Assembly (NCBI GenBank): GCA_963691705.1
Contig: OY829542.1
Coordinates: 38,426,579 to 38,490,578, forward strand
DNA length: 64,000 nucleotides
Direction of reading: 5' to 3'
From: Viola odorata
Taxonomy: Eukaryota > Streptophyta > Magnoliopsida > Malpighiales > Violaceae
Both the position numbers and the translations under genes were made by a program. Positions within the stretch are counted from its first letter, which is position 1. Each line of letters begins with the position of its first letter. Under the pieces are notes generated by a model that saw only the letters and a list, made by a program, of their open reading frames with translations, did no database searches and was not told the origin of the DNA. This document shows, one piece after another, positions 19,182 to 29,290 of this stretch.

Positions 19182-22022
19182 TCATTTTTGCTGAACTGAC
19201 TTGGCGTCAGGGTCAACGTTAAGCCTGTGCTCGGCTATTTCTCGTGATATACCTGGCATATCGGCGGGCTTCCATGCGAAATTTCCTTGGCACTTGTTCA
19301 GCAGCCGTGCCAGTTGAAGGTTTTCCGCTGGGCTGAGCTTATCGCTGACCAGGAAGCTGGCTCCCTCTTTGCCTATCACTGATACGGGTACCATCTTGTC
19401 AAGGGGTTGAGCGCGCTTTTCATCACCCTGCTCGTAGGGGTCTGCCGCTATACACACGTATCTATCGCAGCTCGTCTGAGTCATGAGCGAATAGCATTCT
19501 GCCGCCAGTTTCTGATCACCTTTTATCGATACCACCCCGTCCCAGGAGGGGTATTTCATCTTTAGATGTTTTTGTGATATTGCCGCTCCGAAGCGATTGA
19601 GGAAAGGCCGTCCGAGTATGACGTTATAGGGCAGATTCAGATCCACAACAAGGAACAACAAATTCTCTGACCGTTTGTAAGTGTCTTCTCGGAAGTATAC
19701 GGGTAAGGTGATTACTCCCGTAACAGGGATAGGGGTCCCATCCACTCCAACTATGGGTCTCTTACTAGGCGTTAACTCATCGTGGGGGCGTTTCATGAGG
19801 TTGTAAGCTTCCAGCAAAAAAAGGTTCACGGCACTCCCGTTGTCCACAAGAGTCCTTCTTATACCATGACTGGCGATGACAGGTGTGACTACCAAGGCGT
19901 CATTATGGGGATAGATAACGCCTTTTTCATCCTCTTCTGAAGAGGATAAGATCATGCGATCAAGTATGTCTATCGCTCCACCTTTCTTTGTCATGCCGTC
20001 TCGCGTGCGCTTTTCCCCTTTCGCCACCATCGACTGTTCTGATTCATCTGCGTAGGGGATCCCTCCCGCTATGATATTGATTATGGGGATGTCGTCGCCA
20101 TCTATCGCGAAGGTTTCCCCACCCTTTCCTTTGGGAGCGTTATCCGGCTGTGGGACTGGAGGGGGCCTTGGTCGTTCGTCTGCCGCTCTTCTTATCGGAT
20201 TGTTTCGGGCATCTTCCCTTACTTGAGTCTCAAATTCTCCCAGATATCCTTCCTCCACCAAGCGTTCTATCGCCCACTTTAATTCTCTGCAAGCCTCTGT
20301 GGAATGTCCTCTGGCTTTATGGAATTTACAGTAAGCGTTTTCTCTTCTGCCTAAAAGCACTCCAGGTTTCGTGGGTGCAGGATAATGGATAGGAAGATCT
20401 CTCTGTTCCGCTATCGCCAAGATCTCCGCTCTTGGTACATTCAAGGAGGGAAAATCCGGATCATACGCCCGATTTTTGTTAGCGTTCCCTTGACGCTGAT
20501 GAGGGGAATTACCTTGTTTTCCTTTCGAGGAATTTCCTTTTTGCTTATCGTAGGTCTTTGGGATGTAATCTTTCCGTCGAGCGTAATCATCAGTGTAATG
20601 ATCGTCAACCAGAGGATTTGCGGGAGCGGCAGGGATGTGAGGTGCTCCAGGCGGCATATTAAATGTTCTATTTCTATTTTCTTCTTCTTCCATTTTCGCA
20701 TAATTATGGGCTTTAAGTCTTAGTGCGTCCAAGGATATTGGAGGATCCACCATCAATGCATCTTTCAGTTTTCCATAATGGCAGTTTCTTTTCAGAGCTT
20801 CTATGGCGAAATCAACGGTAACGCCCGGCGTTAATGACATTTCCAGATCGAATCGGCTGAGAAATTCTTTCAATGTCTCTTGGGGCTTCCGCTGTATGTC
20901 AAATAACACTGCGGCAGATTTCCGAATTGGAATTGCTGTACTAAATCTGCTCCAAAATTTGGATTCCAACTGTGCGAAATTACTAATGGATCCGCCAGGA
21001 AGACCTTCAAACCAAAGACGAGCAACTCCCGATAAGGTCATAACAAATATCTGACATAAAACCGCATCACTGTGGGTTTGAAACTGGACGAAATCCTTCA
21101 CTTTGTTGATGTGCGAAATAGGATCTTTAGTACCATCATAAGTATCAGCGGGAAGCTTCACTCGCCTGCTGACCCTGTGACGTCTTACACGACGACTGAA
21201 AGGGTGACCTGAGGTATCATCAAGAATCTCACGCGCATGACGTGGGGGAGATATGTCTCCTTGTCGCCCTCCTTCCCTTGGTTCAGGTATATGATGTCGC
21301 CTGGGAGACCGGCTGCGACTCCTGGGAGAACGACTTCGATATCTTCTGCTACTGGATCTTTCACTGTACACGGGAGATAAACTCCTGTTTGTTCCTTCCC
21401 TCCGTCCGGCCCAACGGTTCCTCAACGCCTCAAGCTGCCTGTCTTCCTGCAGAAGAAGTCTTTGCGTCATTTGTGGTACATAAGCCTCTACTCCTCCTTG
21501 AGTGAGCTGTACATGACCAACCGGGGGATTTCCTGCGGATAAAGGCACTTGGGGGTTCTCTGGAAACAACGGGGGCAAAGGTCGATCAGCAACAATAGAT
21601 GGTGTGAATATGACGCGAGGAGGAACGCTAGATCCAGAAGCACCAGGCGTGACTCTAGTGGCCATTTCAGTCAAATAGTCCAAGCGGGAACGAAGGGCCG
21701 CTATTTCCATAGCAAAGGGATTTTCATTGTTAAGCACAGATCCTTCCAAAAGAGGAGTATAAAGATCAGATCCCACCGTCTGTGATGAAGAAATGACCGT
21801 CTGTGAGGAGATAGATCCTCCGGCGATCCCGACCGAGAGGTCCAGAGGTCCCGAGATAGTCGATTGCGTCGTCATAGAGAGGTCAGCAGTAGCAAAAGGA
21901 AATAACCGCCTGCGAGTTGAGAAAGGAATATTAGAAAATGTAGACCGGTCTGGCTCCGATCTGGCTGTCATAACCGTTCCGATCTCCCAACTAAACGAAG
22001 CTTGGCTATTAAGGACGCTCAC
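19182..22022 (-). CDS. gag-pro: Tat gag-protease (element B), ending at a single TGA
   Basis: 946 codons from MSVLNSQASFSW. Residues ~218-245 are an Arg/Ser repeat region (RYRSRSPRSRSRSPRR). A retrotransposon gag capsid domain follows at ~285-420 (YDGTKDPISHINKVKDF, ARLWFEGLPGGSI). A variant zinc knuckle reads CKFHKARGHSTEAC. The protease has the DNGSAVNLF active-site motif and ILGRPFLNRFGA. The frame stops at 19182-19184 (TGA) in VQQK|RAFS, where element A has CGA. This looks like a single C-to-T change at a CpG inside one continuous gag-pol frame, though programmed readthrough cannot be excluded. Confidence 0.9.
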   Translation of the reverse strand: MSVLNSQASFSWEIGTVMTARSEPDRSTFSNIPFSTRRRLFPFATADLSMTTQSTISGPLDLSVGIAGGSISSQTVISSSQTVGSDLYTPLLEGSVLNNENPFAMEIAALRSRLDYLTEMATRVTPGASGSSVPPRVIFTPSIVADRPLPPLFPENPQVPLSAGNPPVGHVQLTQGGVEAYVPQMTQRLLLQEDRQLEALRNRWAGRREGTNRSLSPVYSERSSSRRYRSRSPRSRSRSPRRHHIPEPREGGRQGDISPPRHAREILDDTSGHPFSRRVRRHRVSRRVKLPADTYDGTKDPISHINKVKDFVQFQTHSDAVLCQIFVMTLSGVARLWFEGLPGGSISNFAQLESKFWSRFSTAIPIRKSAAVLFDIQRKPQETLKEFLSRFDLEMSLTPGVTVDFAIEALKRNCHYGKLKDALMVDPPISLDALRLKAHNYAKMEEEENRNRTFNMPPGAPHIPAAPANPLVDDHYTDDYARRKDYIPKTYDKQKGNSSKGKQGNSPHQRQGNANKNRAYDPDFPSLNVPRAEILAIAEQRDLPIHYPAPTKPGVLLGRRENAYCKFHKARGHSTEACRELKWAIERLVEEGYLGEFETQVREDARNNPIRRAADERPRPPPVPQPDNAPKGKGGETFAIDGDDIPIINIIAGGIPYADESEQSMVAKGEKRTRDGMTKKGGAIDILDRMILSSSEEDEKGVIYPHNDALVVTPVIASHGIRRTLVDNGSAVNLFLLEAYNLMKRPHDELTPSKRPIVGVDGTPIPVTGVITLPVYFREDTYKRSENLLFLVVDLNLPYNVILGRPFLNRFGAAISQKHLKMKYPSWDGVVSIKGDQKLAAECYSLMTQTSCDRYVCIAADPYEQGDEKRAQPLDKMVPVSVIGKEGASFLVSDKLSPAENLQLARLLNKCQGNFAWKPADMPGISREIAEHRLNVDPDAKSVQQK

Positions 22023-22035
22023 TTAATACACCAAA

Positions 22036-22054
22036 GCTCTCAATGAAAGCACCA
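22036..22054 (-). other. Primer binding site of element B
   Basis: On the minus strand this reads TGGTGCTTTCATTGAGAGC, starting 2 nt inside the 5' LTR. Elements A (44671-44689) and F (47909-47927) have the identical 19 bases. I could not assign the priming tRNA with confidence. Confidence 0.8.
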
Positions 22055-22056
22055 TT

Positions 22057-22584
22057 TGATAAGATCCGAGATCTCTTCTGGTCGGAAACGGCTGCTGCAG
22101 CTAGTCGGATGGGAAGCGATCGGCGTCGGGGGTACCTGCAAAGCGCCGGAGGGGGACTCCGGCGTAGACACTCCGATGCTTAAGTCAGTTTGAGTTTTTA
22201 GAATGGTAGAGGTTCTCCAAGATGATCCCGATCTTACCTTCTGTTTGGAATTCGTGGGGGTATTTATAGGCTTAAGATGGCGATACCTTACAGCGATAGG
22301 GGTAGGCAACGTTTGTAACCATCGGTTCGGGCGATATCAGTTCCGTCATTGGGGCGATAATCATGTAGGGTCTATCGGGAGCGATATCCTCTTTGGTCCC
22401 CTAGGATGGGATGACGCTGTGCGCATAAAGGTGCGTGAGATCCCCCCGCGCTGAAGACGACCATCCTAGGAAATTTCCGCTGGCCCAGGCGATAGGTTGG
22501 CATTTCAGGGAAGCGTATAGAAACTTGTCCGGGATTGATGCCGTGGCCCCAATGTTGCCATCAGGAGCATTCCAATTGTTATCA
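22057..22584 (-). repeat. 5' LTR of element B
   Basis: 528 bp, TGATAAG...TGTTATCA, with a TATA box on the minus strand (plus-strand TATTTATA at 22261-22268). It shares the CCGGAGGGGGACTCCGGCG block and the GGCGATA motif series with the LTR of A but is clearly diverged from it. It cannot be the partner of the LTR at 3904-4472. The right flank GTCGC is target sequence in element C. Confidence 0.88.
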
Positions 22585-22596
22585 GTCGCCGTCTCA

Positions 22597-24752
22597 TTAC
22601 TCCCCTTCGGAGGAGAGGAAGCCCTCTTGGCTCTCATCGATTTCTTTCATCTTTGCGGAGGCATACTTGGCGACCTCAGTGGGATCAACGACCCTACCGC
22701 GACACTGATCTGTGAACCCAGTGATAAAGGCTTGTTCAGTTTTCTTCTTCCACCAAGCCACTTTCGAGGAAGCTTTCGTCAGACCGGCATCGCGGGATGA
22801 TATCTCTTCAAGAAGGAAAGAATTTCTCTTCTTTTCAGTGACCAGCTTAGCCTCCAAAGCTTCAACCTGGGCCTTTCCTCTAGACCTTTCCCGAGCAAGG
22901 TCAGCATGACACTCGCGCAGTTCAGCCTGAGTGCGTTTTTGGAGTCGCGTCAGCTCCTCTACCTTTGCTATGGCACTAGGGTTTTGAGATTGGGTACCAC
23001 AGGCCTTGATGTAGTAGTGAAGCTGTCGAAAGGCAGTGAGACAACTATTCATGACGCGCACGTGCTGAACCTTAGGAGGGAGTTGCAGTAGCCTACTCTC
23101 GTCCTCAGGGGCGCGAAACATTTCGCAGGCCAAGAGAGCTATGGGCTGATCTTGCGACAAGGGGTCCGATATACCCAAGGCACGGAGCCCGTCAGTCCCA
23201 AATTTTGACAAATTTAGCCGGTGAGAAGGGGCTCCTTGAGGCTCGTCAGGGGAGAGATCAGCAACAAAGGAAGGGGCAGAGATACCGCCAGAACTCCCAA
23301 TGTCTCGAATTGAAGTAAGAAACAATGGACAAGGGGACTTCGGAGGAGAGCGAAAAGAACTAGGGCCACTTGGGACTGATTAGGGCACGTCAGGAATGCA
23401 GGAGCCAATAGGCGAGTGAGGAGGCTCCATGACTAGAGAGGAGTCTGTAGTGGACGACGACATCATTGCGGCAGCGGAAACATTGTTGGGAGTAGGCGAC
23501 CCCAGAATCGAGGAAGTGTCACCCAGTGAAGCGGCACCCTCCTTAGTGATGTCAGGAGAAATAGCAGCGTGGGAGGCGGCGGTGGTTGTAGTATTTGCAG
23601 GGGGGATCGAGCAGCCGTCCTTGCCATTGGAGCCTCGATCGCCTCCCTTAGTTTCTTTCGTTGAGCCGTGGAAGCCGGGCGGAGACTCAGTTCTGTATCC
23701 ATGTCCTCCATGTCCTCGACTCCGTAGGAGAAAATCTTTGTCTCAGTTACTGATGAACCAGAGCTGGACCTCTTCTTCCGACTGGGTAACCAGTTTTCCA
23801 CGAAGCGGGAAGTATGGAGGGAGGAACCGCTCTCCCTCGGAAGAGTCAGGTTTAAAGCTCTTTTCTTTATGGGCATATGGTGATCAACTTGAGCCCCAGC
23901 GGATGTAGAGGGAGCAGTTGTTGGAGGCGCGACAACTTTGTGAGAAGCGTCACCTTCGGAAAGTGGACGAGCGACAATCTCTCCTGCGAAAAGTCATGTT
24001 AGTAAGTAAGGTGTAAGTAAGACAGCGACAAATCTCAAAAGCTCACCTATGATACACTCAAATAAAGGCCTGTACAAGGCAAAATTTTGGATCTGGAAGG
24101 ATGACTCCATCTCTAATAGAGCGTTGGCCTGGCCTAATTCTTCCCTAGACAGAACCCTCGGCTTTACCCAGTTAACAACTTCCAGGTTGAAGTCAGAGCG
24201 CCACAGACGAGAGGGTAGTTCGATAACGAAGAAACTGCTCTTCTAGTCTTCGACGCTCTCCTCAAATCCTTGAAATTTTTGCCAAAAAGGCCCCACTAGG
24301 GCATCATCCCACCTTGGAACGATATTAATAAATCCATCGCGAAAGACTAGATTCAAGAACTTGCGAAACAAAGCAATGGAGGGAACAAGAATGTCTTTTA
24401 GCTCGCAGGCACGAAGGAAGGCATAGATGCCGCTCCATGAGGAAGGGGTGATCTGCGCAAGGTTAAGCCCACTCTCGCGCAGCACGTGCTCTAGTGTGGC
24501 ATGAACCGGGAGGCGGAACCCGTATTGAAACATCTTAAAGTAAAGTATCCTACTAGTCCCCCAAAGCTGGCTATGGAGACTCATAGTGTTAGAAGGAATA
24601 GTAGGGCGGTAACTGCTGGGGAAGGTAATGTTATTGCTTTCCAGTTCAAGGCGTAAGACAGTGGGGCAAGTAAAAATGCTAGGAGTGTTGTCAAGCTCAG
24701 GATATTGAGAAATTGGCCTAGGGGTAACTAAAGAACTAGATTGAGATCTCAT
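22597..24752 (-). pseudogene. Transposase_28-like coiled-coil gene of element C (broken)
   Basis: Exon 1 starts MRSQSSSLVTPRPIS and contains the PF04195-like domain (FKMFQYGFRLPVH, LAQITPSSWSGIYAFLRACE, INIVPRWDD). A TAG at 24243-24245 stands where A and B have tryptophan (NWK); the frame continues after it with FVIELPSRLWRSDFN. A 63-bp GT-AG intron lies at 23984-24046. Exon 2 has FVENWLPSRKKR, loses frame near 23463, and resumes in the conserved block LNLSKFGTDGLRALGISDP and a coiled coil ending VAWWKKKTEQAF. It ends at a TAA 12 bp from the LTR of element B. Confidence 0.8.
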
Positions 24753-25242
24753 GCGAGGTATGATAGATAAGCAGCAAAGGAAAATCAAAGCAAGATCGAG
24801 CAGAGTACCTTGAGAGAGAAGACTGAAATTAGTAGGTGGATCGTCTGGATGCGAATGAGAGAACTTCCTCGGAGTGAGCGAAAAACGAAGAGAATTGTGA
24901 AGTATAAAAAAAGAGCAAAAGGGTACAAAGAAGGAGCGTATTTCCTTTTAAAGAGGCGGTTGAAAGACAGGTAGAAGGACAACCTATCACAGCAGGACAT
25001 GTATGGGGCAAATGGGACACGTGGAAAGATCCTGACAGGAAACTTAAAGTCAAACGCCTCGGATTTTGCGAAGGAAAGATTCGTGAATTACAAAAAAGCC
25101 AGAAAGATGGTCATGTGAGGTGGTAATTGGTTATCCAGCGACAGATACCCCATGAAGCGGCATCATGCCAAAATGAAAGCAAAAAGGAAAAATGTTACAT
25201 CATTTTATTAAAAAAAAACAATAAAAAAAAAACATGGCATCG

Positions 25243-25731
25243 TCAGTCCTCGTCTGCCCAGTGTATGTCGTAGACGTAATCATAATCCTCCGAAGATGAT
25301 GGTGACCCACTATTGTAGAAAGGAAAGGGCTTGTCGATCCTAAAAGGTCTCTGGCCAAGCCTGGTCACAAGACCTGTCGCGGGAGCGGTCTCCTCTGTTG
25401 AAGCAGCGCGAGAGCCCTCCTCCAGGGTCGGGGCTACCAATCCTGAAGCGGAATCTTGCACAGAAGTTTTGTCCCTGGGAAAAGAGCAAGGAATAGATGG
25501 TGGCGTCTCATCCTTTTGCCGTAATGCGAAATAATGAGGCTCAAAATCGGCAAAGAAAGATTCAAAAGGCTTGTCCCTTATTTTCCTCGGATTCTTGTGA
25601 CCCCGGCGCTTAGCAGGACGCCTGGCAGGCCTCCAGGGAGGCGAGAAAGGAGGATTGTCAGAATCTGGTGAAGTTGGAGGAGTCAGGGGAGAATCACGAG
25701 TGGCAGTATACAAAAAACGGGAGTCAGCCAT
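25243..25731 (-). CDS. Antisense accessory protein 2 of element C
   Basis: A 163-codon frame from MADSRFLYTATRDSP. I chose this ATG because the MADS/MSDS start is shared with B and A. It has the proline-rich motif PLTPPTSPDSDNPPF, a basic region (RRPAKRRGHKNPRKIR) and the acidic aromatic tail DYDYVYDIHWADED. The middle is unlike the B protein. Intact. A TATATATA box lies upstream on the minus strand (plus-strand 25803-25810). Confidence 0.7.
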   Translation of the reverse strand: MADSRFLYTATRDSPLTPPTSPDSDNPPFSPPWRPARRPAKRRGHKNPRKIRDKPFESFFADFEPHYFALRQKDETPPSIPCSFPRDKTSVQDSASGLVAPTLEEGSRAASTEETAPATGLVTRLGQRPFRIDKPFPFYNSGSPSSSEDYDYVYDIHWADED

Positions 25732-25881
25732 GGAGATATCAGTCAGAGTAAGAAGAAGGAAGAAAAGAAGAGATGAACAAGAAAAAGGGGGAAGAGACCC
25801 ATTATATATAGCCGAGGCGAGGAAGCGTTCCTGCCTTTTTCGCATGTTTTCGAAGATAATTAATTCAATCAGGGGTAGCAA

Positions 25882-26257
25882 CTATTGGGGGAAAGATCTG
25901 GTTTTGCAACTGTTGAAAGTCTGCACCAACCAAAAGGCACCGAAATCATTGCCCAATCCATTAACACTGAAAAATGGCGCAAAATAAATTCAGAGCGGTT
26001 AAGATATGAGAGAATCTTCATTATGAGCTAGGTAGGCAAATAAAGTTATGGAATTCCAAGAGACACCAAGCTCACAGTTAGTGAAAGCAGAAGTTGTTTT
26101 TCAAGCGAGACAACATGAAAGGAAGAGAAATATCGACAACGCGGCAAGCTAATAAGGAAAAGCATTTTATTTATTTAAAAGGCCTAACGGCCCGAGGTTA
26201 CAAAAGCTGGCCCTAGAGGAGCATAGAAAGGCATGGCAGAAGGGTTCCCATCACGGG
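25882..26257. other. Spacer between accessory genes 1 and 2 of element C
   Basis: No gene seen. On the minus strand it carries the 3' end of accessory gene 1, with GGCCGTTAGGCC followed by AAATAAATAAA at about 26165-26195, then the upstream region of gene 2. Confidence 0.5.
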
Positions 26258-26644
26258 TCAAGCATTCAACCCAGCGTCATCATCCTCCCACTCCAAGAAA
26301 GAAATTTCCCTCAGGGTATCCGCGAGAGTGGTCAGTTTAGAAGAATAGACCCTCACGCCCTTCAGGCAGCACCCCAGCAAGTCCTTCCTATGCTGCAGCA
26401 TTGTCATAAGCAACTGAATTTGAGAGACGGCCGCTGACAGCTTCACCGCTTTCTCCACAAGGCTGAAGTCCTCCATGGTAACAACAGTCTGCCTAGCCTG
26501 CAGGGGAGTCAGCATTCCCTGGAGCTCCAAGATATCCTCCGAAGTCTTGGTGCTCATCGACCCCAAAATATCGATGTCAGCTTGGGTCAAATTTCTCAGG
26601 GTATGGGTTTTGGATAGCAGAAAGTTCTTGGTGATCTCGTCCAT
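26258..26644 (-). CDS. Antisense accessory protein 1 of element C (~128 aa)
   Basis: An intact frame beginning MDEITKNFLLSKTHTLRN. It shares with the A protein TKNFLLSK, SEDILELQGMLTPL and the helical segment IQLLMTMLQHRKDLLGCCLKG. The C-terminus is acidic (EWEDDDAGLNA). The TATA box is at 26728-26735 on the minus strand, about 85 bp upstream. Divergence from A with an open frame in both argues for past purifying selection. Function unknown. Confidence 0.75.
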   Translation of the reverse strand: MDEITKNFLLSKTHTLRNLTQADIDILGSMSTKTSEDILELQGMLTPLQARQTVVTMEDFSLVEKAVKLSAAVSQIQLLMTMLQHRKDLLGCCLKGVRVYSSKLTTLADTLREISFLEWEDDDAGLNA

Positions 26645-26727
26645 TGAAAGAAAAGAGATGAGGAAAATTGAAGAGGGATGTGAAGAAGGTTGAGAGAATT
26701 ATGGAAACAAGTGCAAAATGAAAGGCC

Positions 26728-26735
26728 TATTTATA
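26728..26735 (-). promoter_or_regulatory. TATA box of accessory gene 1 (element C)
   Basis: The minus strand reads TATAAATA after GAGTC. It lies about 150 bp from the 3' LTR of C, so the antisense unit starts right beside that LTR. Confidence 0.6.
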
Positions 26736-26881
26736 GACTCAGAAAAAAAAGGAGGGTGCTCTGTCAATATACCTTTATCGACTGTCGAGCCCTCATTAAT
26801 GCAGAAACCTCTGAGGAGGCAAGACGGAAGATGCGGCGATAGCTCTTGGTAAACACTCGGGCTCGTTTTCAGTTGGGCATA

Positions 26882-27382
26882 TGATAACTATTGATACCAC
26901 TGAAGCGGCATCTCCACCCTCCCCAGAGTGGCCAAGCCAGGATACTGTACCCGCCGAGGGAGACGAGACCCTGTTCATACCACCCCTAGCCTGGCGGCCG
27001 ACCCTGGGATGGTCGACATCAGCGGAGGGGGCTCTCACGCGGCATCCGCACGGCGGCATCCCTTCCCAGGTCATCCTTGATGTCACTCCGCATGACATCA
27101 CTCCCTGCCACCCCAACGACATCTACTCGGGGGTAGCTCCTACCCCCTGTCGGTACATTCCTTCCTTTACCTATAAATACCCCCACCCATTCTGATAAGA
27201 GGGTAAGCCTAAGATAGTGTACTGAAACCCTGCCACTTTGACTACTCATATTGACTTAGGCATCGGAGTGTTTACGCTGGAGACCCCCTCCGGCGCTCTG
27301 CAGGTGACGAAGACCCCAGAATAGTGTTCCCGACCAGCCCAGATCAGGCCGATCCTGTTCAGCATTTCTCGGACTCTTATCA
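26882..27382 (+). repeat. 3' LTR of element C (downstream copy)
   Basis: Same sequence as 145-645. TATA box at 27172-27179. The left neighbour ends TCAGTTGGGCATA and shows no purine-rich tract. The right neighbour is element D. Confidence 0.85.
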
Positions 27383-29290
27383 GAAACTAAATGCGAAATT
27401 GTGAAGTCATGTTCGTAGACTCCCATGGGCGTCTTGGGTGGCTGGAGTTGTTTGCGTTCCCGTTGGCAGCAACTTGGAACCTAGCAAAAGAGAGGAAACA
27501 AGACTAGAGGAAGAGGTGTTAGGGTTAGTGAAATCAAGGAAAGGATCCTTAAATCGCCCAAGGTGGCACTATTTAGGGTAAGATCCCTCACGCCTCACCA
27601 TACTCCTTATGGCATATAGACTCACTTTTTTATTTGCCAATGGCTCACACTTTTCACTCTTAAGCTTACCACTCACAATCTTCACTCCTCTCGGCGCATG
27701 CTCACTGTTTTCATGCCCGATATTTTTCTGACTCACAAACCTCACATTTATCTCTCCTTTCGGCGCATGCTCACTTATTTCACGCTCAGTCTTTTCCTCA
27801 CTCACACGCCTCATATTTTTCACTCCACACCGCTCAAGTTGATTTTCTATAACCGTGGGGAACACAAGTGCAGCGCAAGCTTTGTAAAGCTTGGTTTGGT
27901 CTTCGTGGACTTGTGATGGAGGCAATGGGGGAATAAGGAACTTGCTGCCCAAGTGTTCCAACTTGTACATATTGAGGAAGCCATCATGGACAACCCGCTT
28001 GTCAAACTGCCACGGTCTCCGTAGAAGTAAGTGCTGGAATTCATTGGAGCCACATCACAAATCCGCTAATCTTCGTATGCGCCAACGAAAAAAGGAATAC
28101 TCACTTGCCTAGTCAGGCTAATGGAACTCCCATCATTGAACCAATTCAGCACATAAGAGTGAGGGTGCTGTAGGGTAGACAACCCCAAAGAGTGGATAAG
28201 GAGCTCGCTTGCCACATCGGCACAACTCCTATTATCTACGAGAATGGAGATCACCAAACCGTGTGCTAGGCCGCGAGTGGGAAACAGGTTGTCCCTTTGC
28301 TCAAAAACACTATCATGGACCTTGGCATGGATGCTCAAGTTTCTCCTCACTACCAAACACTTAGGGACCTGCGCACGGGTATACTCATCATCATCCATAT
28401 CATCCGAGTCAACTACACTCTTGGTCACCATCACTTGACTACCCTCGGGTTCATCATCATCGTTCACTACCTCACCACTCTCACGCATGATCATAACCCT
28501 CCTATTAAGGAATTCCGTCCTCATATGGCCTTTGCCCCCAGATTTAAAGCATGTAATATTCCTAGAAGGGGTTCTAGAGTTAGGGTCGGTGTTTAGTGTT
28601 TGTTTGGGTAGTAAGGCCGAGGACGGGTTCATGTTTGGGTAAGTGTTTGGCTTGGGTGGGGGTGTGGGATGTGTGGTCTCTTGGTTGACTTTAGAAGGTA
28701 AGGAAGGAGCATTCCAAGCAGGCTTATAAAAAGATGAAGAAATGAAAGGAGCTTTGGGTTTAGCGCTTACTTGGCGTTCTATCTTGAGGACAAGATGGAA
28801 CATGTCCTCCAAGGAGTTATAGGAGTGAAAATCCAGCTAGTATGAGATCTCCTTGTGTAGGCCTCCCAAGAACCGAGCCATGGTGGCCTCATCACTCTCG
28901 TGCACATCCGCTCGCATCAAACACGTGAGCATTTCATAGTAGAAATCACTCACACTGCGAGGTCCTTGTGTCAATCTTTGAAGGCGCTGGTGGAGGTCAC
29001 GAAGATAATAGGAAGGCTCAAATCGACGCCTCATCTCATATTTTAACTCATCCCAAGTCTCCACCGAAGGCAGCCTCTCAAGTCGCTTATTGACCACAAG
29101 TCTATCCCACTAATGTATAGCCATTCCCATGAATTCCACAATGGTAAGGCGCACCTTCTTTGTCTCCGAGTAGTTATAGCACCCAAAGACACTCTACTTT
29201 GCTTTCCCAATCATAGTAGGCGTCGGGGTCATCCTTGCCTTCAAAGATAGGCATGGACAATTTGATACTAGAGAGGTTGCTATCCACTCT
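27383..29290 (-). pseudogene. gag-pro: Element D gag-protease remnant (downstream copy)
   Basis: The contents match 646-2553. The gag frame breaks at 29290, inside the segment equivalent to VDNNLSSIKLSIPIFEG of element E, and resumes at 56305. This shows that E inserted into the gag of D, with ACTCT duplicated. After the protease the linker ends RSMVRREGSYPK and no polymerase follows, only about 180 bp like the internal 3' region of E (GTTAGTGAAATC motif). Confidence 0.85.
29286..29290. repeat. Left target-site duplication of element E (ACTCT)
   Basis: ACTCT lies directly left of the 3' LTR of E; the other copy is at 56305-56309. The flanking D gag sequence is continuous across the two points. 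Confidence 0.8.

Larger units (their letters stand above)
8073..22584 (-). mobile_element. Tat-lineage LTR retrotransposon B, lacking its 3' LTR here
   Basis: Minus-strand order from the right: 5' LTR (22057-22584), PBS, gag-protease, RT-RNase H-archaeal RNase H-integrase, tandem repeats, then four antisense genes on the plus strand. The element is cut at 8073 inside accessory gene 1, so its own 3' LTR is missing. The LTR found at the expected place (3904-4472) belongs to the diverged element A. TSDs confirm the chimera: TAAGG on the left and GTCGC on the right (22585-22589). B inserted into element C 12 bp after a stop codon. It is the least decayed element in the window. Confidence 0.85.
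22585..27382 (+). mobile_element. 3' part of Tat-like element C (antisense genes and 3' LTR)
   Basis: C is oriented opposite to A and B. Its antisense genes read on the minus strand in the conserved order (gene 1 at 26644, gene 2 at 25731, Transposase_28-like gene at 24752) and its 3' LTR closes it at 26882-27382. Its pol and 5' LTR must lie on the far side of the B insertion, outside this unit. GAAAC to its right is the candidate TSD. Confidence 0.8.

Noticed and set aside
3904..22584. Idea that 3904-22584 is one intact Tat element
   Set aside because: The two LTRs belong to diverged subfamilies, the flanking 5-mers differ (TAAGG versus GTCGC) and gene 1 occurs twice; it is a chimera made at 8072/8073.
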